Below, in pieces: positions 26,719-37,624 of a DNA stretch of 64,000 bases (the stretch's first letter is position 1; each line of letters begins with the position of its first letter). Made by a program: the position numbers and the translations under genes. The notes below the pieces were generated by a model. It was not told where the DNA came from and made no database searches. It saw nothing but the letters and a program-made list of their open reading frames with translations. The stretch is from Pseudomonadota bacterium (GTDB lineage: Bacteria; Pseudomonadota; Gammaproteobacteria; Xanthomonadales; Rhodanobacteraceae), in the NCBI GenBank assembly GCA_018240465.1, contig JAFEFS010000093.1:99470-163469 (forward strand). The letters are read 5' to 3'.

Positions 26719-28566
26719 TCACTTGATCTCGCAGAAGCAGTACGCGAACACGCCGACCTTGTTGCCATCGAGCGAGCGCAGCAACTTGAGCTGGCCCTGC
26801 ACGTCGGGCTGGGCGAGCAGGGTGCGCATCGACTCGGGTACGAGACTTCGGACAAAGCTTGTCGAGGCATCGTTGGACAGGCTGACGGCGAATCGTTCCC
26901 AGGTCGACAACGGCTTCTCGACGTAACGCACTTGATAGTTGTCGCCGAGCTTGGCTGCCTGCGCCGCCGCGGCCGTTGCTTCGCGCAGGCCGCCGAGCTG
27001 GTCGACGAGGCCGCGCTCCTTCGCCTGCGCGCCGCTCCACACGCGGCCACGGGCGATCGCGTCGATTTCCTCGGGCTTCTTCTTGCGCGCCGCTGCGACC
27101 TTGGTGATGAAGTTCTGGTAGCCCTTGTCGATGATGCTCTGGATGATGTCGCCGACCTTCGGGTCGAGCGCGCGGCGCGGGTCGAGCGCACCGGCGAGCG
27201 AAGTCGTGCCGACGCCGTCGGTATGCACGTTGAGCTTCGCCAACGTCTTCGGGATATTCATGAACAGCCCGAAGATGCCGATCGAACCGGTGATCGTGGT
27301 CGGCTCGGCGAAGATCTGGTCGCCGTTCATCGAGATCCAGTAGCCGCCCGAGGCGGCAACGTCGCCCATCGAGACGATGACCGGCTTGCCCGCAGCCTTG
27401 GTCAGTTCGATCTCGCGGCGGATCAGTTCGGAAGCGAAGGCGCTGCCGCCCGGCGAATCGACGCGCAGCACGACGGCCTTGATGTTCTTGTTCTCGCGCG
27501 CCTGGCGCACGAGCTTGGCCGTCGATTCGCCGCCGATCGTGCCGGCGGCCTGGTCGCCGTCGAGGATCTCGCCCTGGGCGACGACGATGCCGACCTGCGG
27601 ACGTGAGTCGAACGGATTCTCGCGCTGCACGAGCTCGGCATAGTCCTGGAAATCGATCTGGCGGAAGCTGTTTTCTTCCTTGACTCCCTTCTGGATCAGC
27701 AACGCCTCGGCTTCGTCGCGCGTGGCAAGCTTGTCGACGAGCTTGGCGTCGAGCGCGAGCTTGGCGAGGTCGCCGTTGGCGGCCTTGATCGAGGTCGAAT
27801 AGTTCTCGATCTGCGCGGCGATCGCCTTCGGGTCGAGCTTGCGCGCCGCGCCGATCTCCTTGAGGTAGTCGCCCCAGACGCCGTTCATCCAGTACAGGTC
27901 GGCCTCCTTGGATTCTGGCGAGGCGTCGTTGCGGATGTACGGCTCGGCATAGGATTTGTACTCGCCGACGCGGAACAGGTGCACGTCGACGCCGAGCCAG
28001 TCGAGCGCATCCTTGTAGTAGGTGCGATAGCGGCCGAGGCCCTCGAGCAGCAGGTCGCCGTCGGGATGCAGCAGGATCTGGTTTGCGTGCGCGGCGATCA
28101 GGTACTGGCTCTGGCTCATCGCGTTCGACACCGCGACCACGTCCTTGCCCGCGGCCTTGAAGCGATCGATCGCGGCGCCGATCTCGTGCAGTGTCGAAAT
28201 CCCGGCGGAGGCGATCTGGTCCGGTTCGACGACCAGGCGCTCGATGCGCTTGTCGGCCGCGGCCGCGTCGATCGCGCGGATGACGTCGCGCAACTGCACT
28301 TCACGATTCTTCTGCCCGGTCGCTGCGGCTAGCGCGCGTTGTGCGGGATCGGAGGAGTATTGTTCGACGATGCTGCCTTTCGGATCGAGCACGAGCGCGG
28401 TGCGTTCCTGCAGCACGATCTTGCCGCTGCCGGCGCGCAGCGCGACGAGGAAGACCAGCAGCAAGAACAGCGCGATCACGCCGAACACGAACCTGCGGAT
28501 GAAGTTGAACAGGCTCCACGCCCAGACGAACAGGGTGGCGAATACGCCGCGGCTTTTCTCTGCCAT
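26719..28566 (-). CDS. sppA: Signal peptide peptidase SppA, 67 kDa type
   Basis: The 615-residue inner-membrane serine protease degrades cleaved signal peptides in the periplasmic face. It has one N-terminal membrane helix (residues 25-43) and two tandem S49 domains. The catalytic dyad is split as in E. coli: Lys204 (VGEYKSYAEP) in the first half and Ser406 (GDVAASGGYW) in the second. The length matches E. coli SppA (618). AAGGA lies upstream of the ATG. The end of the protein (FAYCFCEIK) is unusual in having two cysteines. It appears monocistronic. Confidence 0.95.
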   Translation of the reverse strand: MAEKSRGVFATLFVWAWSLFNFIRRFVFGVIALFLLLVFLVALRAGSGKIVLQERTALVLDPKGSIVEQYSSDPAQRALAAATGQKNREVQLRDVIRAIDAAAADKRIERLVVEPDQIASAGISTLHEIGAAIDRFKAAGKDVVAVSNAMSQSQYLIAAHANQILLHPDGDLLLEGLGRYRTYYKDALDWLGVDVHLFRVGEYKSYAEPYIRNDASPESKEADLYWMNGVWGDYLKEIGAARKLDPKAIAAQIENYSTSIKAANGDLAKLALDAKLVDKLATRDEAEALLIQKGVKEENSFRQIDFQDYAELVQRENPFDSRPQVGIVVAQGEILDGDQAAGTIGGESTAKLVRQARENKNIKAVVLRVDSPGGSAFASELIRREIELTKAAGKPVIVSMGDVAASGGYWISMNGDQIFAEPTTITGSIGIFGLFMNIPKTLAKLNVHTDGVGTTSLAGALDPRRALDPKVGDIIQSIIDKGYQNFITKVAAARKKKPEEIDAIARGRVWSGAQAKERGLVDQLGGLREATAAAAQAAKLGDNYQVRYVEKPLSTWERFAVSLSNDASTSFVRSLVPESMRTLLAQPDVQGQLKLLRSLDGNKVGVFAYCFCEIK

Positions 28567-28688
28567 AAAAATCCTTTATTTGCGCATTCGTCCCTGAATG
28601 CCAAGATCACCAAGCGGTCATCCTTGGCCGCACTTTTCGATAAAAGACAGCGTACCTGAAATATGTGCGAGCGGCATACCGCCTTAAG

Positions 28689-30068
28689 TCATGCTCCACG
28701 CGGCCGGCTGGCGCGCAGAAAACGCAGGGTCAGCAACACGGCCGCGGCAGTCAGTCCGGCGGCCAGGCCCATCCACATTCCGCGCGCACCGAGGCCCTGG
28801 CGGAAAGCCAGCCAGTAGCCCGTAGGCATGCCGATTCCCCAATACGCGAGTACGGTGATGACCATCGGCATCGTCGTGTCCTTGAGCCCGCGCAGCGCGC
28901 CGCCGGCGGTGACCTGGATGCCGTCGGACAACTGGAAGATCGCGGCGAGTATCAGCAACTGTGCGGCGAGCGTGGCGACAGCCGCATCGCCGGTATAGGC
29001 ATGCGCTATCGCGTGCGGAAACAGCGCCATCGTCGTCGAAGCGACGAACTGCGTGCCGAGCGAAAGCGCGATTCCCGCAAGTCCGGCCGCGCGCACGCCG
29101 CGTGCGTCGCCGCGGCCGACCGCGTTGCCGACGCGCACGGTCGTCGCCATCGCCAGGCCAAGCGGAACCATGAACGTGATCGAGGCGACGTTGATCGCAA
29201 CCTGATGGCTGGCCACGGTGACCGCGCCCAGCGAGGCGATCAACAGCGCCGTGCACACGAACAGGCCGGCCTCCATCATCAATGCGACGCCCATCGGCAC
29301 GCCAAGGCGCAGCAGTGCGCCGATCTCGCGCCAGCGCGGCGCGTCGAAGCGCGCGAAAGGGGCGATATTGCGGTAGTTGCGATGGCGGTGCAGATACAGC
29401 GCGAACGCGACGGCTTCGATCCAGAGCACGAGTGCGGTCGCCTCACCCGAGCCCTCCGCGCCGCGTGGCGTGAAACCGAGCTTGCCGTACATCAGCGTGT
29501 AGCCGATCGGTGCGAGCACGACCAGGCCGAGCAGGCCGAAATACATCGTCGGCCGGGTCAGCGACAAACCTTCGGACAGGCCGCGCATGGCGAAGTACGC
29601 GGTCAGCGCGGGCGCGCCCCAGGCCACGGCACGAATGAATTTCGTCGTGTCCGCAACGATGCCCGGATCGACGCCGAAGCCGGCCAGCAGCAACGGACCG
29701 GCGTGGCGGATGAACAGCAGCAGGCAAATGCCGAGCAACAGCGCCAGCCACAGCGCCTGGCGGAACAGCGGCCCGATCTCGCCGCGCCGCTGCGCGCCGG
29801 CAAGCTGGGCCACGCTAGGCGGCACCGACATCATCACGCCGATGCCGGTGACGATCGCAAGCGACCACACGCCCGCACCGACCGCGACCGCGGCCAGCGT
29901 ATGCGCGTCGTAGTGGCCGGCGAGCATGGTATCGACCACGTTCATGCCGATTGCCGACAACTGCCCGGCGATCAAGGGCAGGGCGAGGACGAGGGTGTCG
30001 CGCAATTCGCGCTGGAACGTGGCCGGCGCGGCACCTGCCACGGCGTCGGCGGCGGGAGGGGAAAGCAT
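28689..30068 (-). CDS. MATE-family multidrug/metabolite efflux transporter
   Basis: The 459-residue inner-membrane protein has twelve predicted helices in two homologous halves typical of NorM-type MATE pumps, which expel cationic drugs with Na+ or H+. Family segments are LALPLIAGQLSAIGMNVVDT, a second-half counterpart LRLGVPMGVALMMEAGLFV, and ASHQVAINVASITFMVPLG. Substrates are unknown. It is divergent from the DUF3667 gene; no linked regulator is present. Confidence 0.92.
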   Translation of the reverse strand: MLSPPAADAVAGAAPATFQRELRDTLVLALPLIAGQLSAIGMNVVDTMLAGHYDAHTLAAVAVGAGVWSLAIVTGIGVMMSVPPSVAQLAGAQRRGEIGPLFRQALWLALLLGICLLLFIRHAGPLLLAGFGVDPGIVADTTKFIRAVAWGAPALTAYFAMRGLSEGLSLTRPTMYFGLLGLVVLAPIGYTLMYGKLGFTPRGAEGSGEATALVLWIEAVAFALYLHRHRNYRNIAPFARFDAPRWREIGALLRLGVPMGVALMMEAGLFVCTALLIASLGAVTVASHQVAINVASITFMVPLGLAMATTVRVGNAVGRGDARGVRAAGLAGIALSLGTQFVASTTMALFPHAIAHAYTGDAAVATLAAQLLILAAIFQLSDGIQVTAGGALRGLKDTTMPMVITVLAYWGIGMPTGYWLAFRQGLGARGMWMGLAAGLTAAAVLLTLRFLRASRPRGA

Positions 30069-30176
30069 GGGTGAGTCTTGCGGACGGCGGCCGCATAGTC
30101 TAGCCGAAGCCGTCGCGCGGCATGGAGCGACCGGCGCGTGCTACGCGCACGCCGATCCGCGTTAGCATTGCGCACC

Positions 30177-31424
30177 ATGACCACGCCCGCTGCCGACCAG
30201 GCCCCGCTCGATCCCTTGCCGCCGGTGCCGCTGATGCCGCCGGGCGCGACTCCGCACGATGCGGAATTTTCCGCCCGGGGGGAAGCTGCGACGGCACCCG
30301 TGCAGGCGACCTGCGCGAACTGCGGCACCACGCTGCTCGGCCCGCACTGCTATGCCTGCGGCCAGCCGGTGAAGGGCATGGTGCGGCATCTGTCGAGCAT
30401 CCTCGCCGACGCCGCCGACACCATCCTCAACATCGATTCGCGCATCTTCCGCACGCTGTGGCCGCTGTACTTCCGTCCCGGATACCTCACCAACGAATAC
30501 TTCGAAGGCCGGCGCGTACGCTACGTCACGCCGTTCCGCCTCTATTTCTTTCTCAGCATCCTTGCGTTCTTCCTCATGCAGTTCGCGATCGGCGATGCCA
30601 ATTTCGGCAACAGTCCCCAGGAGGACGTCGTCGACACCATCGGCAAGGCGACGACCGTGGAGGATGTGGCCAAGCAGCGTGACGCGGCCATCGCCGGACT
30701 GCGCAAGGCGGATTCGACGGCGCCCGTCGGCGGCGAAAAAGGCATCGAAAAGGCGACGAAGCGCATCGAGAAAAAGGCCGAAAAGCGGCTGGAGTACCTG
30801 AAAAAAGTTGAAGATGCCAAGGCCAGGGGTGAATCCGCGCCACCCGATCCGGACAGCGACGGCCTGAATTTCGAGATCGCCGGCCGGACTTGGGATCCGA
30901 AGACGAATCCGGTGCACATCGGCGGGCCGAAATTCCTCGACGACAAGGCCAATCAGTTGCTCGAGCATGCGAAAGAGAACCTCGGCAAGCTGGGCAAGGA
31001 CCCGCGGCCGCTCGTTACCGGCGCGATCAGTGTGTTGCCGCAGGTACTGTTCGTGCTGATGCCGCTGTTCGCGCTGTTGCTCAAGATCGTCTACGTGTTC
31101 AAGCGCCGGCTGTACATGGAGCACATCATCGTCGCCCTGCACAGCCACGCCTTCATCTTCCAGTCGCTGTTCCTGCTCGTGCTCGTCGGCCTCGCGAGGG
31201 CATGGGCGCAGGGTGCGGCGCCGTGGCTCGTCGGCTGGCTCAACCTGCTGCTGTTCCTGATGGGTTGGTGGCTGCCGATCTACCTGTTCCTGATGCAGAA
31301 GAGGGTGTACCGGCAGGGTTGGTTCATGACCACGCTCAAGTTCGGCTTCATCGGCACCTGCTACACGGTGCTGATCGCGTTCTGCGCGGCGGCGGCGTTT
31401 CTCGTCAGCCTGGCGACGGTGTAG
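30177..31424 (+). CDS. DUF3667 membrane protein with zinc ribbon
   Basis: The 415-residue protein has an N-terminal zinc-ribbon (CANCGTTLLGPHCYACGQP, residues about 46-64), the family segment LTNEYFEGRRVRYVTPFRLY, and a first membrane helix. A long charged helical insert (KKAEKRLEYLKKVEDAKA) follows, then four to five C-terminal membrane helices. DUF3667 proteins have no assigned function. ATG 30177 is preferred over an upstream start at 30138, because the family N-terminus is short. The gene is monocistronic. Confidence 0.82.
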   Translation: MTTPAADQAPLDPLPPVPLMPPGATPHDAEFSARGEAATAPVQATCANCGTTLLGPHCYACGQPVKGMVRHLSSILADAADTILNIDSRIFRTLWPLYFRPGYLTNEYFEGRRVRYVTPFRLYFFLSILAFFLMQFAIGDANFGNSPQEDVVDTIGKATTVEDVAKQRDAAIAGLRKADSTAPVGGEKGIEKATKRIEKKAEKRLEYLKKVEDAKARGESAPPDPDSDGLNFEIAGRTWDPKTNPVHIGGPKFLDDKANQLLEHAKENLGKLGKDPRPLVTGAISVLPQVLFVLMPLFALLLKIVYVFKRRLYMEHIIVALHSHAFIFQSLFLLVLVGLARAWAQGAAPWLVGWLNLLLFLMGWWLPIYLFLMQKRVYRQGWFMTTLKFGFIGTCYTVLIAFCAAAAFLVSLATV

Positions 31425-31493
31425 TTGCGTGCGTCCCCGATCGCGGAAGTCAACAAGCGGCCATCCATGGCCATGCTCTTAGCAAGGGATTGC

Positions 31494-33182
31494 TCACGGA
31501 CTTGTAGTTGCGAACGGGATCTTGCGCTCGCCGCTGCGTACCGCGGCACTGACGTCGACGAATGCGCCGTCGCGATACTCGAGGTAGATCGCGTTGGCCG
31601 GCGGCGCGTTGCGCAGGTCCTCGCCCATGCTGAAGTACAGTGCCTGCGTGTCGCCGATCTCGAGCACGGGGAACGGCTTGCCGGCGACTTCGAGCGGGTG
31701 CAGCGGTCGATAGTCGTCGGCCTGCACGCTGCCCTTGCGCACGAAGTAGGTCCATGCGGGCTGCTCGCTGCTGATCAGGCAATGGGCGAGGCGTTCCGGC
31801 TGCGCAGCGAGACCCTTGGCGATCGAGTCGCTGAGGCCGGCGAAGCCCCACAGCGCCGAGGTGTGCAAAAAGTATACTTGGCAGCCGTGCATCGGCAACG
31901 CCGCCTGCGCGAGCGCGGTTTCGGCGGCGGAAAACGCCGCCGCCTGTTTGTCCGTGCCCTCGGCGTAGTCGCGTGCGATGCGTTGCGAGACCGGCAGCAG
32001 CGCGACCAGCGCGAGCAGGATGCCGGCGGCCGACAGGCGCAGCGCAGGCGATGCCGTCGTCGCGTGCGGCGGCGTCGTCACCAGCGCGAGGCCGCATACC
32101 AACCCGGCCAGACCGAGGTGGAAGAAGCGAGAAGGCACGATCAGGTTGAAGAAGAACAGGTCCGAGCCGATGCCTGCGGCGAGATGCCTGGCTGCGACCG
32201 GCGCCTGGACCAGCCCGGGTAGCAGGGTCAGCACGAACAGCGCCGCCGCGACATGCAGGCGTGGCGACGCAGCGGCGGCCTCGCGCCGCACGAGCAGCGC
32301 AGCGGCGATCCAGAGCGCCAGCGCCAGCGCAACGAGCATGCGCGCCCATTGCGGCGCGCGCGGGTCGGCGAACAGGTAGGTCGCTCCGGCCCGCAGCCAG
32401 TTCCAGGTCCCGGCAACGAAGGCGGTCGGCGTGGGCAGATGCGAGCCGCCGCCGAACGATGTCGTCAGCATCGCATGGCGCCAGGCGAGCCAGAGGCAGG
32501 TCAGAGCCGTGATCGCGACCAGTGCGAGCACGCGTCGCTTCAGGTCGAGGCGCATGCGCGGCGCGAGCGCGATCGCGGCGAAGGCTGCGGCCACGCCGAC
32601 GACACCGAGTTCCTTGCCCAGCAGTGCGCCGAGCAGCGCGCCGAGCAGGCCAAGCAGCGTGCAGGTGCGCGCGCGTTCGACGTAGGCCAGCGCGGCGTTC
32701 AGCGCGAGCAGGGAGAACAGCGTGGCGAGCAGGTCGAAACGATCCGACAGCCACAGCGCCGTACCGATTGCGAGCGGATGCACGGCATACAGCGCAGCCC
32801 AGGCCGTGTTCAACGGTGCATCGCGACGCAAGCGCTGGAGAAAGGCGTACAGCGCGGCGATGCAGGCGAGATGCAGCATCAGATTGAGCGCGTATTGCGG
32901 ACGCGCCGCATCGTCCGCGGTCGCCGCCACCAGCCACCAGAGCAGCACGCCGAGCGGGCGGAAGTAGGCGTAGTCGGGGAAATGGTTGTGCGCGAACAGC
33001 AGCCACGGCTGATGCAGCAGGCGCACGAAGGCGAGGAAGGCGAAGTCGTCCTGGGCGAAGAACGCATGCAGACCCGGTGCATAGCACCAGATGCCGAGCG
33101 CGAGCGCGAGCAGCAGGCCGGCAATGCGTGCATGCGGCGCCGACGGTGCGGCACAGGCGGGAACGGGAACCGTGTTGCGCAT
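31494..33182 (-). CDS. Polytopic membrane protein resembling GT-C glycosyltransferases
   Basis: The 562-residue protein has about ten to twelve membrane helices and an acidic motif, FAQDDFAFL, in the first periplasmic loop. This is the position and pattern of the catalytic Asp pair in lipid-phosphate-dependent GT-C enzymes. A soluble C-terminal part of about 120 residues follows the membrane region. This fits a sugar transferase acting on the periplasmic side, but there are no cell-envelope genes around it. The acceptor and sugar are unknown. Confidence 0.65.
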   Translation of the reverse strand: MRNTVPVPACAAPSAPHARIAGLLLALALGIWCYAPGLHAFFAQDDFAFLAFVRLLHQPWLLFAHNHFPDYAYFRPLGVLLWWLVAATADDAARPQYALNLMLHLACIAALYAFLQRLRRDAPLNTAWAALYAVHPLAIGTALWLSDRFDLLATLFSLLALNAALAYVERARTCTLLGLLGALLGALLGKELGVVGVAAAFAAIALAPRMRLDLKRRVLALVAITALTCLWLAWRHAMLTTSFGGGSHLPTPTAFVAGTWNWLRAGATYLFADPRAPQWARMLVALALALWIAAALLVRREAAAASPRLHVAAALFVLTLLPGLVQAPVAARHLAAGIGSDLFFFNLIVPSRFFHLGLAGLVCGLALVTTPPHATTASPALRLSAAGILLALVALLPVSQRIARDYAEGTDKQAAAFSAAETALAQAALPMHGCQVYFLHTSALWGFAGLSDSIAKGLAAQPERLAHCLISSEQPAWTYFVRKGSVQADDYRPLHPLEVAGKPFPVLEIGDTQALYFSMGEDLRNAPPANAIYLEYRDGAFVDVSAAVRSGERKIPFATTSP

Positions 33183-33255
33183 GCGCGATGGCGAGTCCTG
33201 CGGATCGACGCGCGACTATAGCCGCAGAGTGCGGCGCATGCGAAGCCGGCGCGGG

Positions 33256-33963
33256 TCAGGGTTTTGCTTGCAGGGACTCGCTGCGCTGCTCGGGCGACAT
33301 CATCTGCATCTGGCGGCGGTAGCCGTCGCGCTGATCTGCGGGCAGCGCACGCCAGGCCTTGGCAAATGCCTGGCGCTGCTCGGGCGTGAACGTGTCGAAC
33401 ATCACGCGCGTCGCGTGACGTTCGGGCGCAGGCACGGTCTGCAGCACTTCGTGCACGATGCCGACGTGGCCTGCCATGCCGGCACCGATGAGGAAGGCGT
33501 TGCGCTCGGCCGGGCTCATGCGCTCGAACCGTTCGCGCAACTGTGCGCGCTCGGCTTCGGGCAGGGCGTCGAAGCGCTTGAACGCGTTGAGCATGCGCGT
33601 CTGCTGCTCCGGCGGCAGCTGATGGAACTGGCGGTAGCGTTCGAGCAACCGGGCGCGTTGCGTCGGCGGCATGCCGGCCCATTTTTGCATGCGCCTGCCG
33701 ATCTGCTCGCGCTGCGCAGCGGTCAACCGGGGCCAGCGCTGCGCTGCCGCGGCCAGATGTTGCTGCACATCGGGGGCGAGCTCGTCCCACGCCTCGCCTA
33801 CCGGTGCGAGCACGTCACGTTGTGCGGCGCTCAAGCCGGACCATGGCTGGGGCGGCGATGCCGGTTCCACCCGTACGACTGCCGGCGCGGCGACCTCCGG
33901 TTGCGCGGCGTGTGCCACCGCGGCGCCGAGCAGGGTCGTGGCGAAGACGAATACACGCATCAT
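33256..33963 (-). CDS. DUF3106 periplasmic protein
   Basis: The 235-residue protein starts with a signal peptide (MMRVFVFATTLLGAAVAHAA). It then has several copies of a helical motif with LTAAQREQIGRRMQKW, LPPEQQTRMLNAFKRF, LPEAERAQLRERFERMSP and FTPEQRQAFAKAWRALP. This repeated L-x-P/A-x-x-R pattern is typical of DUF3106. It is the third gene of the sigma-factor operon and starts within three bases of the preceding stop. In the same operon position this family is often found in betaproteobacteria. Function unknown; a Spy/CpxP-like periplasmic role is possible by analogy. Confidence 0.8.
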   Translation of the reverse strand: MMRVFVFATTLLGAAVAHAAQPEVAAPAVVRVEPASPPQPWSGLSAAQRDVLAPVGEAWDELAPDVQQHLAAAAQRWPRLTAAQREQIGRRMQKWAGMPPTQRARLLERYRQFHQLPPEQQTRMLNAFKRFDALPEAERAQLRERFERMSPAERNAFLIGAGMAGHVGIVHEVLQTVPAPERHATRVMFDTFTPEQRQAFAKAWRALPADQRDGYRRQMQMMSPEQRSESLQAKP

Positions 33964-33965
33964 GC

Positions 33966-34349
33966 TCAACCGCCGTCACCCTTGTTCTGCGCATCGAGCC
34001 AGGCGTAGAACTCGAGGTTCTGATAGAACTCGGCCGAATTCTCTTCGCTGTCGCCTTCGTCGGCGACCGTGTCGGCGGCGGCCGCTACCGGCACCGGTTG
34101 CTGCGTTTCGCCGCGTCGGTGCGGCTGCCATGCGGCGACGGCGAGCAGCAGCACGCAGGCGCTGGCAAAGCCGGCGGGCAGAAGCCAGGCCGGTGCCGTG
34201 TGCGCGTGTCGTTGCGCGAGCGCCGCCTGGCGTGCGCGGTTGAGGCGCGAGAGCGTGGCCGCGTCGAGATCGCGTATGGAGTCGTCGAGCACTTGGCTCG
34301 CCTGATCGATCCAGGCAGGACGGTCGTTGGAATGCTGGTGGTCTTTCAT
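33966..34349 (-). CDS. Single-pass membrane protein, candidate anti-sigma partner
   Basis: The 127-residue protein has a cytoplasmic N-terminal part (about 55 residues, with the helix LDAATLSRLNRARQAALAQR), one membrane helix (LLPAGFASACVLLLAVAAW) and an acidic periplasmic tail (YQNLEFYAWLDAQ). Its ATG overlaps the stop of the sigma-factor gene (ATGA) with GAGG upstream. The topology, size and coupling fit an anti-sigma factor, but there is no ZAS-type zinc motif (HxxxCxxC), so the role is inferred from context. Confidence 0.72.
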   Translation of the reverse strand: MKDHQHSNDRPAWIDQASQVLDDSIRDLDAATLSRLNRARQAALAQRHAHTAPAWLLPAGFASACVLLLAVAAWQPHRRGETQQPVPVAAAADTVADEGDSEENSAEFYQNLEFYAWLDAQNKGDGG

Positions 34350-34951
34350 TGGTGATCCTCCAGCGCGCGGCGCAGCGCGGCGAGCGCGCGCGACAGGTGA
34401 GTCTTCACGCTGCCTTCGCTGCATTGCATGGCGCGCGCGGTCGTCGCCACGTCGAAACCCTCCCACATGCGCAGCAGAAATGCCTGGCGCTGGCGCAATG
34501 GTAGCTCTTTCAGCGCCGCGTCGAGCGCCTTGCCAGCCTCGCTGCCGGCGAGGCGCAGCAGCGGACCGGGATCCTGCAGATCCTGCGCCTGTTCGACCGG
34601 ATCGAGTTCGTCGTCGTCCGCGGACTTGCGCTCGAACACCGCCAGCCAGCGGCTGCGCACCGTGCGCCGGCGGTGGAAATCGTTGAGCCGGCTGTCGAGC
34701 ACGCGATGGAACAGTGGTGGCCAGTCGGTTTCCGTCTTGGCGGCGTAGTTCCTGACGAACGCACACATCGTGTCCTGAACGATGTCGAGGGCATCGTCGC
34801 GGTTGCCGCAGGCGAGTTCGGCCATGCGCAGCGCGCGTCGCTCCACGCCGCGCAGAAACTGGTCGAGTGCGCGTTGATTCGTGCTGACCGCGTCCACGCG
34901 TCGTGCGAATTCCAATCCGGAGCCTGCCATTGTGCCAGCGATTTCGGCCAT
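34346..34951 (-). CDS. ECF-type RNA polymerase sigma factor
   Basis: The 201-residue protein has region 2 (NRDDALDIVQDTMCAFVRNY, then FHRVLDSRLNDFHRRR) and region 4 (LPLRQRQAFLLRMWEGF followed by CSEGSVKTHLSRALAALR). Region 1.1 and region 3 are absent, as in extracytoplasmic-function sigma factors. The start at ATG 34951 gives MAEIAGTMAG; an upstream frame exists. It is the first gene of a translationally coupled operon with a membrane protein and a DUF3106 protein, so it probably answers an envelope signal. Confidence 0.86.
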   Translation of the reverse strand: MAEIAGTMAGSGLEFARRVDAVSTNQRALDQFLRGVERRALRMAELACGNRDDALDIVQDTMCAFVRNYAAKTETDWPPLFHRVLDSRLNDFHRRRTVRSRWLAVFERKSADDDELDPVEQAQDLQDPGPLLRLAGSEAGKALDAALKELPLRQRQAFLLRMWEGFDVATTARAMQCSEGSVKTHLSRALAALRRALEDHQ

Positions 34952-35135
34952 GATCTCGAACCTTGTTTCGTGCCGCAAAGTAAGCAACGCGCCAGCACGC
35001 GGGTGGTTGACGGCGCGCCGCAATTCGTGCCGGCGCGGCCGGCGCTGTACACAAGCGCGGGACTACCGGGCGAACGTGGTACCGTCGCTGGTTCCAACCC
35101 GATCGCCTTTGTTAAAAATAAACGCAACTTGTTGA

Positions 35136-35154
35136 TTGAAATGATATATTTCAA
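35136..35154. promoter_or_regulatory. AT-rich palindrome, possible operator
   Basis: Perfect arms TTGAAAT (35136-35142) and ATTTCAA (35148-35154) surround GATAT. It lies inside the AT-rich tract upstream of both the sigma-factor operon and priA, in a place suited to a dimeric regulator. No regulator is identified. Confidence 0.45.
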
Positions 35155-35235
35155 ACTGGTTAAAGTTTGTCCAAGGCGAGAAAGGGCCCGCTGCGATGCG
35201 CTTTGCGCGGCTTGGTTCATCCCCTCTTCCACAGA

Positions 35236-35260
35236 CTTATCCACAAGTGCTGTGGATAAG
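35236..35260. promoter_or_regulatory. Pair of inverted DnaA boxes
   Basis: TTATCCACA (35237-35245) and its exact reverse complement TGTGGATAA (35251-35259) match the strict DnaA-box consensus TTATNCACA and are separated by five bases. A flanking C/G adds one more pair, giving a 10-base perfect inverted repeat. It sits about 120 bases upstream of priA. Confidence 0.7.
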
Positions 35261-35378
35261 CTAGAAAGCTCAACGGCGACGGCGACTTGCCGCTCAAAGT
35301 TGAGGCTTTGATCATGTTTCTTCTGCAACTGATGAACACAGAGCGAAAGTCTCGTTTCCGCCCCTGCGCGAGGCCTGC

Positions 35379-37568
<2,190 letters not shown>

Positions 37569-37624
37569 AAACAGCACAAGCCGATGTTCTTTGTCGCAGC
37601 GCGCCGACGCGATACGATCCGTGG

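Larger units (their letters stand above)
34952..35378. other. Divergent intergenic region between sigma-factor operon and priA
   Basis: This 427-base non-coding stretch separates two divergent genes. It holds an AT-rich tract at about 35105-35170 in a very GC-rich background, a perfect palindrome at 35136-35154 and two facing DnaA-box-like 9-mers at 35237-35259. No protein-like frame or RNA gene is seen. Confidence 0.6.

Noticed and set aside
28665..30074. 469-residue plus-strand frame opposite the MATE gene
   Set aside because: Covers exactly the antisense of a clear MATE transporter and is rich in Arg, Gln and His.
35105..35260. Full chromosomal origin of replication
   Set aside because: Only two DnaA boxes are present, and dnaA, dnaN, gyrB, rpmH or mnmG are absent from the window. 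I report the boxes but do not call an origin.
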